DNA of 64,000 bases from Rickettsiales bacterium (GTDB taxonomy: Bacteria; Pseudomonadota; Alphaproteobacteria; Rickettsiales; JABCZZ01), in assembly GCA_035765535.1 (NCBI GenBank), contig DASTXE010000003.1, positions 1-64,000 of the forward strand, in the 5' to 3' direction. Shown here in pieces: positions 37,162 through 46,252 of the stretch. The position numbers and the translations under genes are program-made. Positions within the stretch are counted from its first letter, which is position 1. Each line of letters opens with the position of its first letter. Below the pieces are notes generated by a model. The model was not told the DNA's origin. It saw nothing but the letters and a program-made list of their open reading frames with translations, and ran no database searches.

Positions 37162-38340
37162 TCAGTCCCGGCGTCCCCACAGGTGACCGGTGTTGACGAA
37201 CAGGTGCCACAGGTTGCATGCCAGGATCGCAGGCAGCAGCAGGCTGAGCGGGCCGGATGTTGCCTCACCCAGCACATGCGTCGGGGCCCAGACATGCGTG
37301 TACTGGCCGTTGAGGCCGAGGCTCACCGCAGTCAGGCCGAGCAGTTGTGCGCGGGAGAACACGTGCCTGTCTTCCCTGGGCAGTACCGCAGCTTCACGGA
37401 ACTTTGCATTTGCCCAGAAAGCCAGCCACGCAGCCGGGAACTGCGAGAAGTAGGACGCCGTTCCCGCGATCCCCCCGATCCGCCAGGCCATCTTCACGCT
37501 CGGAATGGTGATCCCGAGGATGAAAAAGACAGTCCAGAAGATGACCCGGTTGATCCCCTCGGCATTGGTCGTTTCCGAACCTTCTGCCAGGGGACGTTCG
37601 AGCCACTTCGGACGGATGAGCATACCCGTCGATGCGGCGCCACCGGTGAAAGTGGCGGCAAACAGCGCTCCCGTGAGCCAGCGGAAGAAATTGAGCGCCT
37701 CCTCGCTGACCTCAGCCTTCACGTGCCTGCGATACGCCCGCCACTTGAGCATGACGAGGTAGACAACCACGAGCAGGGCGAACGCGAGCGGAGCCAGGAT
37801 GGCGGACCATCCCTCGGCCAGCCCCATCTCGCCGGGCAGCACGGGGTGCATGACGCCGAACGCTGCCAGCAAGAGAACCAGGCTGACGGAGCTTACCGAG
37901 GTGATCATGTCATCATAGATAGAGACCGTCGTGATGAGGGTCTCCCCTGCCGGTGTGAGCGACAGGATCCGCTTGACCACCTTGGTCGTGATCGGATCGA
38001 TCTGCACAAGCCCAATGCATACCCAGAGCGCGATCGGACCGGTGAAGAAGATCGTGGCCACCGAGATGATCACCCATTTTACCGCCACTTCTGTGGCAAT
38101 GGCGATCACGATGAGACGCCAGTGCTCGCGCAGCTTGTCCAGCGGAACCCCGGTCGCGGCAAGATAGATACCCGCCACCAGTAGCCAGACAACCAGGTCC
38201 CGCAGGAACCAGGAGTTCTCTGGGTGTAGGATTCCGAAGAGATGACTGATCGCCATCCCCAGGAGCAGGAAGACACCGCCTTCGGCGTTGTAGTACCAAA
38301 GGACCCGGATCCTCCATAGCGCATTCCATAGCGCTTTCAT
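37162..38340 (-). CDS. Putative cation:proton antiporter (multi-span membrane protein)
   Basis: The protein from ATG 38340 has 392 residues and about ten hydrophobic spans. A QIDPITTKVVKRILSL segment followed by a YDDMITSV segment echoes the TDPVA and ND motifs of CPA-type Na+/H+ antiporters; the classic NhaA signature is not seen. The gene is noticeably GC-richer than its neighbours and has different codon choice, a hint of recent transfer. It stands alone between a divergent M19-type gene and the Cys-rich gene. Confidence 0.65.
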   Translation of the reverse strand: MKALWNALWRIRVLWYYNAEGGVFLLLGMAISHLFGILHPENSWFLRDLVVWLLVAGIYLAATGVPLDKLREHWRLIVIAIATEVAVKWVIISVATIFFTGPIALWVCIGLVQIDPITTKVVKRILSLTPAGETLITTVSIYDDMITSVSSVSLVLLLAAFGVMHPVLPGEMGLAEGWSAILAPLAFALLVVVYLVMLKWRAYRRHVKAEVSEEALNFFRWLTGALFAATFTGGAASTGMLIRPKWLERPLAEGSETTNAEGINRVIFWTVFFILGITIPSVKMAWRIGGIAGTASYFSQFPAAWLAFWANAKFREAAVLPREDRHVFSRAQLLGLTAVSLGLNGQYTHVWAPTHVLGEATSGPLSLLLPAILACNLWHLFVNTGHLWGRRD

Positions 38341-38603
38341 TCTAGCACCGTCCTTTCCACGGCGTCGGAATGACCCCCCATGAGCAGGAGAGGGTGGTTG
38401 CACGTTCACGCAAACCACGAGACATTTCTGTCATAACACGCTAATATTACATGATTTTAGGAAGGTTTTGTAGCTGATTTTATGGCAATCCCATATTCTG
38501 CCAGATGGCACATAGGCACTGCGTTCATAAATCAACCATTTCCAGTAATAAAATATTAATAATTCTCTACTACCATGCCCGCTCAACAAGAAGAGATCAT
38601 GGT

Positions 38604-39947
38604 ATGTCAGAAGAAGATTCCACGCCAGCGGGTGAAGCAGAGAAGGACGGACGGCAAATAAGAAGGCGCATAAGGCCACGGGACTGGCAACTTCCCGCAC
38701 CCGGCAGGGTTCTGGTCGGTGGTTCCGTCGCTCCGGAAGATCGAAATCCCGCTCCAGTCATCGACACGACGTCTCCCCTCGCTTCAAGGCTCGGGCCAAG
38801 ACCTAAAATATTAAGGCGCGTAATGCCGGGGCCGTCTCAGGACATCTATAAAAGCTATCTGGAAGGTGGAGTGGATGCAATCGGCATCAGCACCGTTCCC
38901 TTTGAGGGGCGTACAGTAGAGGAACTGGAAAAAAGCGTGGCCCGTATTCGCCGCAGCGTGGAAAAAAGTCCCTATGCCATGCTGGTGACCTCAATGGAGG
39001 ATATGGACAAGGCTCATCGGCAGGGAAAACTCGGTGTATTTATCTGTAATCAGGGCGCTCCGGGTTTCGGCGACCCGCTTAGCCGCGCAGGATTTATAGG
39101 CGGGCTTCTGAATCGCATGGAGTTTCTGCCCTTTGTAACGCCTCCGCGCCCGGCGACACCTGAAGATGTTGCCGCTTTCGGAGACCAGGGCGTAATGGTG
39201 ACGGGGATTGCCTATAATATAAAAAACCGTCTGGGATCCGGGCTTAACGATAAAGACAATGAGCATGGTCTCACGGATCAGGGAAGGGATTACATCCGCG
39301 CCGGAAAAGAGGCCGGGGTAGCCATCGATTTATGTCATCTCAATGAAAAGACTGCGCTGGATGCGGTGAAATTCATCACGGAGGAGCTGAAAATGCCGCC
39401 TCTGGTTTCCCATGTAGATTGTCAGGAGATATGCGATATTCCGCGCAATGCCACAGGTTCGGATGAGGTAATCCGTGCAGTTGCGGCGGGAGGCGGCGTC
39501 GTGGGAATCTCAGCGCTTTTTTATTCCATGAGCAAACCCGGAGAGCAGAATAACACCATTGACCGCATTATGGAGCATATTGACCGTGTGGTGAAGGTCG
39601 CAGGGCCCGATCATGTGGGGCTGGGGCTGGATTTCTGGACCGGAATTGCGCCGTATAATCCCGGCTGGGTGCAGTCGGTGCGGGACTGGTGGGAGGTGAA
39701 AAGGGGCTTATACGAAGACCGCTCCATGTTCCATCCGGGCACCGACAAAATGGCCCCGGGACTGGAAACGCCTTCCGGCATCCATAATCTCGAAAAGGCG
39801 ATTCGCGAGCGCTATTGCATTAAGAATGGATATGCTCCCGATGTGCCTGATAAAATACTCGGAGGAAATATGCAGCGTGTGCTGGGCGAATGGTGGCGGG
39901 GAAGGGAACAGGCCCAGACAGCAGAAGCGGCAGGAAGAGGGCGTTAA
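38604..39947 (+). CDS. M19 membrane-dipeptidase-like protein with missing metal ligands
   Basis: The 447 residues follow the M19 (renal dipeptidase) barrel: IDLCHLNEKTALDAV, LVSHVDCQEICDIPRN and GPDHVGLGLDFW align with the family's two later His ligands and the substrate-side Asp. The early HxD metal pair is absent (PVIDTTSPLASR where DGHNDLP is usual) and the bridging Glu region reads ICNQGAPG instead of IEGG. A 50-residue charged N-terminal extension is not typical. Metal-dependent peptidase activity is therefore doubtful. Earlier in-frame starts are rejected in favour of ATG 38604. Confidence 0.78.
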   Translation: MSEEDSTPAGEAEKDGRQIRRRIRPRDWQLPAPGRVLVGGSVAPEDRNPAPVIDTTSPLASRLGPRPKILRRVMPGPSQDIYKSYLEGGVDAIGISTVPFEGRTVEELEKSVARIRRSVEKSPYAMLVTSMEDMDKAHRQGKLGVFICNQGAPGFGDPLSRAGFIGGLLNRMEFLPFVTPPRPATPEDVAAFGDQGVMVTGIAYNIKNRLGSGLNDKDNEHGLTDQGRDYIRAGKEAGVAIDLCHLNEKTALDAVKFITEELKMPPLVSHVDCQEICDIPRNATGSDEVIRAVAAGGGVVGISALFYSMSKPGEQNNTIDRIMEHIDRVVKVAGPDHVGLGLDFWTGIAPYNPGWVQSVRDWWEVKRGLYEDRSMFHPGTDKMAPGLETPSGIHNLEKAIRERYCIKNGYAPDVPDKILGGNMQRVLGEWWRGREQAQTAEAAGRGR

Positions 39948-40028
39948 CGCCCGAACCGCTGTAATATTGACCGTGGGCTCTTTTTACCTTAAGCAGTTCT
40001 ATAGTCTTAATTTACCCTGTGCGCCCTC

Positions 40029-40844
40029 ATGAGCCAATACACCGCCATCATTATTCCTGCGCGTTTCGCCTCTACCCGCCTGCCGGGCAAGCCCCTTGCG
40101 GTGATTGCGGGCAAATCCATGCTGCAGCGTGTGGTTGAAATAGCAAGGGCGGCGGCAAAACATCAGCCGGATATCTCAGTCACCGTGGCCACGGACGATG
40201 CGCGTATTGAGGAGCATTGCAAGGCGATAGGGGTGGATTTTGTGCAGACGGACCCCGCCTGCGCCAGCGGAACGGACCGCATTGCAAGCGCGGTGCGCCA
40301 GTTCAGCAGGAAACCGGATTTCGTCCTGAATCTGCAGGGCGATGCTCCCCTCACGCCGCCGGATTTTCTGCAAAGCATGATAGACGCTTTTTACCGTGCA
40401 CCATGCGATATGGTCACGCCGGTCACGCAATTATCCTGGCAGGAGCTGGATAAGCTCAGGGAACAGAAGCAGCGGACCCCCTTCAGCGGCACCTGCGCCG
40501 TGTTCGATGAAAAAACCGGCCATGCTTTCTGGTTCAGCAAGAATATCATCCCTGCCATCCGCAGCGAAGAAAAGCTGCGCGTGAAAGACAGTCTCAGCCC
40601 GGTTTATCGCCATATAGGCCTATACGGCTATTCCCCCGCCATGCTGGAAACCTATGGAACGCTGCCTCCCGGCAGGTTTGAGCAGATGGAAGGGCTGGAG
40701 CAGCTAAGGGCTATCGAGAACGGTTATACCATACGCTGCGTTCCGGTGGATTATCGCGGGCGCGCCAGCATGTCGGGCGTGGATAGTCCCGAAGATATTA
40801 CCAGGGCGGAAGCGCTGATTGCAAAGCACGGAGAGTTGCTGTGA
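40029..40844 (+). CDS. kdsB: 3-deoxy-manno-octulosonate cytidylyltransferase KdsB
   Basis: KdsB activates Kdo as CMP-Kdo for lipid A-core assembly. The 271 residues begin IIIPARFASTRLPGKPLAVI, then SVTVATDDARI, CASGTDRIASAV and FVLNLQGDAPL, all typical cytidylyltransferase motifs, and end with DSPEDITRAEALI. The gene is coupled to the next by a GTGA overlap. Presence implies lipopolysaccharide with Kdo. Confidence 0.95.
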   Translation: MSQYTAIIIPARFASTRLPGKPLAVIAGKSMLQRVVEIARAAAKHQPDISVTVATDDARIEEHCKAIGVDFVQTDPACASGTDRIASAVRQFSRKPDFVLNLQGDAPLTPPDFLQSMIDAFYRAPCDMVTPVTQLSWQELDKLREQKQRTPFSGTCAVFDEKTGHAFWFSKNIIPAIRSEEKLRVKDSLSPVYRHIGLYGYSPAMLETYGTLPPGRFEQMEGLEQLRAIENGYTIRCVPVDYRGRASMSGVDSPEDITRAEALIAKHGELL

Positions 40845-41473
40845 AGCCGGAAGCCACCACGCTCATCATCGCCCGCCACGGCAACACATTCGGCCCCGGC
40901 GATATCGTTACACGCGTGGGCAAAACGGATCTGCCGCTCGTGGAAAGCGGGCGCAGGCAGGGCCGTTTGATGGGAAAGTACCTTGCGCAACACCGGCTGG
41001 TGCCGGATGTGATCTTCACATCGCACCTGCAGCGCACCCGCCAGACAGCGGACGAAGCGGAAGCCGAGATGGGCACGAAACTGCCGAGGCAGGCGCTCGA
41101 AATATTTAACGAGATCGACTACGGGCCGGATGAAAACCAGCCGGAAGACAAGGTGCGCGCAAGGCTGGGTGAAGAGGCGCTGCTCGCATGGGATAAACAC
41201 GCTATCGTGCCGCAGGGCTGGCATGTAGAGCCGGAAAAGATTATCCTTGCATGGAAGGAATTCGCCGCGCATATCGCGCAGGAATACCAGGGCAAGAAAG
41301 TGCTGGTGGTGACCAGCAACGGCATCGCGCGCTTCGCGGTGCATCTGGCCGAAGAAGCGGCATCACAACAGAAAGACACGCTGAAAATCGCCACTGGTGC
41401 GCTCTGCGTCTTTACGCATGCAGAAAGGGGCTGGCAGTGCTCCGCATGGAATATCCGGCCGGATAAGCTGTAA
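40841..41473 (+). CDS. Histidine phosphatase superfamily protein
   Basis: The 210-residue product (GTG start) has the RHG motif LIIARHGNTFGPGD (residues 7-20), a second basic patch SHLQRTRQTADEAE, the acid FNEIDYGPDEN and the late His region VVTSNGIARFAV in which the second catalytic His is replaced or shifted. It could be a phosphoglycerate-mutase-like phosphatase of sugars or nucleotides. Operon with kdsB suggests a surface-sugar role, unproven. Confidence 0.85.
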   Translation: MKPEATTLIIARHGNTFGPGDIVTRVGKTDLPLVESGRRQGRLMGKYLAQHRLVPDVIFTSHLQRTRQTADEAEAEMGTKLPRQALEIFNEIDYGPDENQPEDKVRARLGEEALLAWDKHAIVPQGWHVEPEKIILAWKEFAAHIAQEYQGKKVLVVTSNGIARFAVHLAEEAASQQKDTLKIATGALCVFTHAERGWQCSAWNIRPDKL

Positions 41474-41477
41474 ACCT

Positions 41478-42098
41478 ATGACTCCCGCGACCGTATCGCC
41501 CCGCCGGATAGTCCTGCATCGGGGGATGCAAACGGTATTACAGGAAAAGAATGTGCCGCTCGTGGATGCGGAAGCGATCATAACCACTAGCTTCAGGGAA
41601 AAACGCGCCGAAAAACAGCCGCACATAACCCATATGCTCGGTATCCCCGGAGCGGGGAAAAGCACGGCGGTGCGCAGCCTGGATACGGCGAACACCGTGA
41701 TCGTCGCTTTCGATGCGGTGATGGAAGCATTGCCGCAATACCGGCAGATGAGGGACGAACAAGGCATAGCGGAAGCCTTCGCATACTGGGAGGAAGCCGC
41801 ACGCGAAATCGGCTACGAGATATTATTCCGCGCCCTGGAGGGCGGTTATAATATTATCATGGACCATAGCGGCGCACGGGCGGATCATGTGGAAATCCTG
41901 CGGCATGCCAGACAGCATATCGGCTACTATGTCAGGATCATAGCGCTGAATACGAACATAGAAACCGCCAGCCGCCGCGCACAAAACAGACAACGCCACG
42001 TGCCGATGCAGTATTTCCACGAACGCGCCGAAACGCTGAAAGCGCTAACGCCGCTTTATAAAGCGGTTGCGGATAGTTATGAGGAGATAGAGACGTAG
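41478..42098 (+). CDS. Zeta-toxin-like P-loop kinase
   Basis: The 206 residues from ATG 41478 show a Walker A motif HMLGIPGAGKSTAVRSL (near residue 53), a helical NMP-like lid and the closing MDHSGARADHVEILRHAR typical of zeta-toxin/AAA_33 kinases. No epsilon-like antitoxin is adjacent, so a metabolic kinase is as likely as a toxin. It follows the histidine phosphatase by 4 bp; the three genes from kdsB may be one operon. Confidence 0.75.
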   Translation: MTPATVSPRRIVLHRGMQTVLQEKNVPLVDAEAIITTSFREKRAEKQPHITHMLGIPGAGKSTAVRSLDTANTVIVAFDAVMEALPQYRQMRDEQGIAEAFAYWEEAAREIGYEILFRALEGGYNIIMDHSGARADHVEILRHARQHIGYYVRIIALNTNIETASRRAQNRQRHVPMQYFHERAETLKALTPLYKAVADSYEEIET

Positions 42099-42133
42099 AG
42101 CAGTGGCTGGATCAAAGTATCTAAATAGTATTA

Positions 42134-42698
42134 CTAAAAAGGTATATCATCATTGATGTTTGTGGATATTACTCCAATGTTAGAAGGTGCAGCTGCAACT
42201 TTTAAGCTATATTGCTGCAATTTCTTTATCAAGTCAGTTTCGAGAGTGGTAAATCCCTGATTATTAGGCAAATACTTAAGAGCTCGGTGATGCTGCATAT
42301 CAAAGGGGACATCACCTAAGTTCAACACCACCTTCGGGCAGCTGAAAAACATTCGGTGCAAAAGCGATTTTCCGCTCTGATGGTTTTACAGAAATATAAG
42401 CGCCCTCACCGGGAAATTTCTCATCGAGATAATTTTCGATGATTGCTAAACCTTGCGGCTGATATTCAGCGATTTGACGAAGGACCGCTAGGACATTCCC
42501 GTCATAGTCTTCATCACCGAAGGAAAGACTACGTAATAGGCGATAATGATTATTAATGATGTCGGTGCAGCCAGTGAGTAAGCCAACTTCTTCCCAATGG
42601 CCTGCGTTGAAATGTGCAACAATACGCTCACGTAACGCTATAAGGCGTTTACCGAGGGCGATGTTAATAGTATCGCGGACCCAAGGTGTATAAGACAT
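42134..42698 (-). pseudogene. Gene remnant with probable internal deletion beside tRNA-Leu
   Basis: A frame from ATG 42698 reads MSYTPWVRDTINIALGKRL through FAPNVFQLPEGGVELR and stops. A different frame then continues with LGDVPFDMQHHRALKYLPN and runs to 42134. The second part looks like the tail of TIR-like or nucleotide-binding domains (DVPFDMxHHRALxYLP), and the first like a conserved N-terminal helical domain. The missing middle suggests an out-of-frame deletion near 42320-42340. The intact protein may have been a defence or nucleotide-signalling protein; that is inference. Confidence 0.6.
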
Positions 42699-42719
42699 AT
42701 CGTCTGATCTACATTAAGA

Positions 42720-42806
42720 TGGTGCCCCGGGTCGGACTCGAACCGACACGTCCTTGCGGACACAAGATTTTGAGTCTAGCGCGTCTACCAATTCCACCAC
42801 CAGGGC
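42720..42806 (-). tRNA. tRNA-Leu (anticodon CAA)
   Basis: A class II tRNA with a long variable arm. The acceptor stem GCCCTGG pairs with CCGGGGC (one G-U), the D arm has TGGTAGACG, the anticodon loop CTCAAAA gives anticodon CAA, and the T arm has GGTTCGAGTCC. The discriminator is A and CCA is encoded at 42720-42722. It reads UUG codons. Confidence 0.94.
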
Positions 42807-42852
42807 ACTCCAAGACGCTTATAAAGATAAAAACGGATTATGCAACTTATCT

Positions 42853-44469
42853 CTATGGCTTCCAGCCGCTGGTAAGGGGGTAACGGCGGTCGCGCCCGAA
42901 GGACATCGAGCTGATTTTAACCCCCGGCGCGGCCTGCCTGCGCTTATATTCCGCGCGGGTGAGCAGCTGGGAAACGCGTTGCGCGGTGGCGAGGTCATAG
43001 CCTTTAGCAGCGGTTTCCTCTACGGAAAGTTGCTGCTCCACAAGGCAATGAAGGATCGCATCCAGCACCTCATAAGGCGGCAAACTGTCCTGATCCGTCT
43101 GGTTGGGGCGCAATTCCGCCGAAGGGGCTTTGGTGATAATGCGCTCGGCAATCACAGGGCTTTGGGTGTTGCGCCACTTTGAAACCCTATACACATCCGT
43201 TTTATAAATATCCTTGAGCACATTATAGCCGCCGCACATATCGCCGTAGAGCGTGGCGTAACCCACGGCCATTTCCGATTTATTGCCGGTCGTAAGCACC
43301 ATCGCACCGGTTTTGTTGCTGACGGCCATCAGCAATGCACCGCGCAGACGGGACTGGATGTTTTCCTCCGTCACATCGCGTTCCTTGCCGCTGAAAACAG
43401 GCGCAAGCATCTCATCGAATGCCAGCATGGCGGGCGAGATCGGTATAATATCCAGCGTAATGCCGAGCGCCTGCGCGCATTTGGCGGCATCTTCCAGACT
43501 ATCCTGCGAAGTATAAGGGGAGGGCATCATCACCGCATGCACGCGGCTTGCCCCCAACGCATCCACGGCGACGGCGGCGCTGATGGCCGAGTCGATCCCG
43601 CCCGAAAGCCCGAGCACCACGCCCGGAAAGCGGTTCTTCTCCACATAATCCTTGAGCCCCAGCACCATGGCCTGGTAGATCGAGGCTTCTTCCGGCAGCT
43701 CCGGCTCTTTATGGGCGGGAGCGCAGGTGAGGCAGCCTGCTTCCTGCCGCCACTGCGTGACCGCTATTTTCTCTTGAAACGCAGGCAGCTGCGCCTGCAC
43801 TTCGCCTCCAGCGGAAAGCACGAATGATCCGCCGTCGAACACAAGCTCATCCTGCCCGCCGACGAGATTGGCATAAAGCAGCGGCAGCCCGGTTTCCTGC
43901 ACGCGCTTGCGCGTGATGTTCATGCGCTGGCTGTTCTTATGCAGCTCATAAGGCGAAGCGTTGATGACAAGCAGCAACTCGGCTCCGCGTGCGGCAAGGT
44001 GACGGGCGACATTGCCCGTCCAGATATCTTCGCAGATAAGCATGCCAAGCTTTATTCCACGCCAGAGCACCGGTTCCGGCAAAGGCCCCTGCGTAAAAAC
44101 GCGCTTTTCATCGAATACGCCGTAATTAGGCAGGTTATATTTATACTGGCGATGTACGACCGCGCCGTTTTCCAGCAGGAATGCCGCATTATAAGCCGCT
44201 TCGCCTTCCTGCCAGAGCCCGCCCACCAGCATCGCCGCGCTGCCTTGCGTGAGCGCCACAAGCTGATCAAGAGCCTGCATCGCCTGCTTGCGGAAAGCGG
44301 GGCGTAGGATCAGATCTTCCGGCGGATAGCCGGTAAGGCACATTTCAGGAAATATGACGAGATCCGCCCCTGCCTGCACGGCGTTGCGGTAAGCAGCGGT
44401 TATTTTAGCGATGTTTCCGGCAAGATCGCCGACGGTAACATTGATCTGGGCTATGGCAATGGCGGGCAT
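42853..44469 (-). CDS. nadE: Glutamine-dependent NAD+ synthetase NadE
   Basis: NadE makes NAD+ from nicotinic acid adenine dinucleotide, ATP and glutamine. The 538 residues contain an N-terminal nitrilase-like amidase domain (Glu in FPEMCLTGYPPEDL, Lys in the FDEKRVFTQG region, Cys in LICEDIW) and a C-terminal synthetase domain with the ATP PP-loop LGLSGGIDSAISAAV and TTGNKSEMAVGYATLYGD. Length is typical for the two-domain form. The gene is close to tRNA-Leu and probably monocistronic. Confidence 0.96.
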   Translation of the reverse strand: MPAIAIAQINVTVGDLAGNIAKITAAYRNAVQAGADLVIFPEMCLTGYPPEDLILRPAFRKQAMQALDQLVALTQGSAAMLVGGLWQEGEAAYNAAFLLENGAVVHRQYKYNLPNYGVFDEKRVFTQGPLPEPVLWRGIKLGMLICEDIWTGNVARHLAARGAELLLVINASPYELHKNSQRMNITRKRVQETGLPLLYANLVGGQDELVFDGGSFVLSAGGEVQAQLPAFQEKIAVTQWRQEAGCLTCAPAHKEPELPEEASIYQAMVLGLKDYVEKNRFPGVVLGLSGGIDSAISAAVAVDALGASRVHAVMMPSPYTSQDSLEDAAKCAQALGITLDIIPISPAMLAFDEMLAPVFSGKERDVTEENIQSRLRGALLMAVSNKTGAMVLTTGNKSEMAVGYATLYGDMCGGYNVLKDIYKTDVYRVSKWRNTQSPVIAERIITKAPSAELRPNQTDQDSLPPYEVLDAILHCLVEQQLSVEETAAKGYDLATAQRVSQLLTRAEYKRRQAAPGVKISSMSFGRDRRYPLTSGWKP

Positions 44470-44532
44470 AAAAGGCTGAGAAGCAGTGAATCTGCTATAT
44501 TCTTAGCTCGCTGCCCGCTTCTTGTCACCCGT

Positions 44533-45057
44533 TTATACGGAGATATTCACGCTTAAACCGGCTGCCAGCGAAGAAGAGGAGCTGCTGTCGCTGCCGCTTT
44601 GGCTGTTCTGCGTATTATTCAGTGCGTTTTCAATGTCGTTGAGCAACTGCATAAGCGGATCGCTGCTGTCACTGGAGTTGCTATCATTTTTAGCGCCCAC
44701 GGCATGGTGATGGTGGTGATGGCCGCTCGCGCCGCCGGTCTGCATGGCTTCCAGAAGCTGCTGCAGCTTGCTGAAATCCTGCTGAGCGCCGCTGAGATTA
44801 TTGCTGCTTAAATCCGTGCCCAGTTGCTCCAGTCCTTTGACGAAATCGCTGCTACCCGAGCTGCTGGAGGTATTGGAAAGCGCATTATGTATCCACGGAA
44901 TGTTTGTCAAAGCGGAATAGGCCTGCTGCGCGGAAGATGTATCCCCTGACTGCAGGGCCTTCCCCAGCTGCTTCATAAGGGAATTTACCCCCTGAGACGA
45001 ATTGCCGGAAGAAGAGTAACTTGCGTAACTAGCTGAAATTGCTGATATCGTGACCAT
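44533..45057 (-). CDS. Ser/Asn/Gln-rich protein with poly-His stretch
   Basis: The 174 residues from ATG 45057 begin MVTISAISASYASYSSSG, contain helical stretches LMKQLGKALQSGDTSSAQQAY and VKGLEQLGTDLSS, a GHHHHHHAVG segment near residue 118, and end LSVNISV. There is no signal peptide. Similar proteins with a poly-His patch and the LGKALQSGD motif occur in various proteobacteria without assigned function; I cannot name a family. It resembles the gene at 6004-6609 in style. The His run could bind metal. Confidence 0.7.
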   Translation of the reverse strand: MVTISAISASYASYSSSGNSSQGVNSLMKQLGKALQSGDTSSAQQAYSALTNIPWIHNALSNTSSSSGSSDFVKGLEQLGTDLSSNNLSGAQQDFSKLQQLLEAMQTGGASGHHHHHHAVGAKNDSNSSDSSDPLMQLLNDIENALNNTQNSQSGSDSSSSSSLAAGLSVNISV

Positions 45058-45151
45058 AAATTCTCCATACCATCTAAGATTCAATACATGGAAGAAATAC
45101 AAGCAATTAATATGCCATACCAGCCTACGTATTAAACCCGCAGATGCTGGA

Positions 45152-45224
45152 TGCGGTCAGCAGACCGCACTCTTTAGTCGCCGAAGGCGTTAGGTTCGTA
45201 GGGGGCGAACTATGCTCGCCCCCT
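45152..45224. repeat. Dispersed hairpin repeat, copy near 45.15 kb
   Basis: TGCGGTC-AGCA-GACCGCA is a 7-bp perfect hairpin. It is followed by CTCTTTAGTCGCCGAAGGCG, shared with the 16.35-kb copy, and then by a second hairpin AGGGGGCGA/TCGCCCCCT at 45200-45224 that matches the tail of the second priA copy. It therefore links the two halves of the repeat family. It lies between the poly-His gene and a response regulator gene. Confidence 0.75.
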
Positions 45225-45235
45225 GACAACAAAAC

Positions 45236-46252
45236 CTACTTACTATATCTTTGTGCCAGGACTCGGAGCGCGCCGACTACTTCCACAATCTCAGGATTGT
45301 TGCCCCGGACGTTATTATCGATAATGTGCCTGATAACTTTCAGATGCTTCTCGATCACGGCATGGTGGGAGGCATGGGTATATTTAAGCGCGTTGCGGCA
45401 GAACAGGTAAAGCATGTAGGCGGCTTCGGAAGCGCCGAGATAGCCGAATGTCCCGGCTCGTGAGCTGACCATCAGCGACGCATTGCTTATTTCATCCACC
45501 ACCGCCTGCGATCCGTTCATTGCACGAAGCGTCTCATACAGGCCGTAAAGAATATCCACATCGGATTTTATCCACTGGGCGGACTGTGCGGTTGCTTCAT
45601 CCATCGTGGCCTGTGCCTGGTTCAGCACGGCGGGGGTGATGATGGAGGCCAGCGTGACATCCTGCCCGATTTTATGCTTCATGGAGAAGTTGGGCATCCA
45701 TATTTGCGGCTGCTCGGCTTCGATAAGCAGTTTGGGGTCCTGCGGCTGGAGTTTAGGCAGAATGCGTGCGATGCGTCCGTCTTTACGGCCAGCGGGCGGT
45801 TCCATCTGGCGTGTGCGGCGGTCGGGACCGGTATAGGCTTTGGAGCTGATGTAATAGCGCGGCGCCTCGACAAGGCGCTCCAGTCTCTCATAAATGGCTT
45901 TGGCAGAGAAGGGTTTGATGATGTACTCATTGACGCCCGTATCCCTTGCAAGTTTAATATCCGATACTTCCGCCCGCCTGCTTAAAAGCACAATAGGCAG
46001 TGCCGGATTGGCGATTTTGACATTACGGCGGACGGCGGCAACGAAGTCCGCTCCCTCTGCGCCGGATACACCCCAGTCCATGATGAGAAAATCGGGGCAT
46101 TCCCGCTCCAGCATTTCCATTGCTCTGCGTGTATTATGCGCAAGCTGGAGGCTGTGGAACCCCATATGCTTGAGCATCTCCTTGAGCATGTCGGCGAGCA
46201 CTGTATCGGTGTCGAAGATCAATACGCGGAAATGACGTAGCTGATTATACAT
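45236..46252 (-). CDS. Response regulator with receiver and helical C-terminal domain
   Basis: The 338-residue protein has an N-terminal receiver (VLIFDTDTVLADMLKEML, phospho-acceptor Asp in FLIMDWGVSGAEG, switch VLLSRRAEVS and Lys in YIIKPFSAKAI). The C-terminal 190 residues have no output domain I know; they are mostly helical (SAQWIKSDVDILYGLYETLR, LMVSSRAGTFGYL) and resemble an HPt-like bundle. CheY-like signalling or relay is probable, output unknown. Confidence 0.82.
   Translation of the reverse strand: MYNQLRHFRVLIFDTDTVLADMLKEMLKHMGFHSLQLAHNTRRAMEMLERECPDFLIMDWGVSGAEGADFVAAVRRNVKIANPALPIVLLSRRAEVSDIKLARDTGVNEYIIKPFSAKAIYERLERLVEAPRYYISSKAYTGPDRRTRQMEPPAGRKDGRIARILPKLQPQDPKLLIEAEQPQIWMPNFSMKHKIGQDVTLASIITPAVLNQAQATMDEATAQSAQWIKSDVDILYGLYETLRAMNGSQAVVDEISNASLMVSSRAGTFGYLGASEAAYMLYLFCRNALKYTHASHHAVIEKHLKVIRHIIDNNVRGNNPEIVEVVGALRVLAQRYSK

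Noticed and set aside
37030..38184. 384-codon plus-strand frame over the antiporter
   Set aside because: High GC keeps antisense frames open; its product is Arg/Glu/Asp-rich without domains, while the minus strand encodes a membrane protein with consistent spans.
41478..42098. Zeta-like kinase as part of a toxin-antitoxin pair
   Set aside because: No small antitoxin-like gene overlaps or adjoins it, and its operon neighbours are metabolic.
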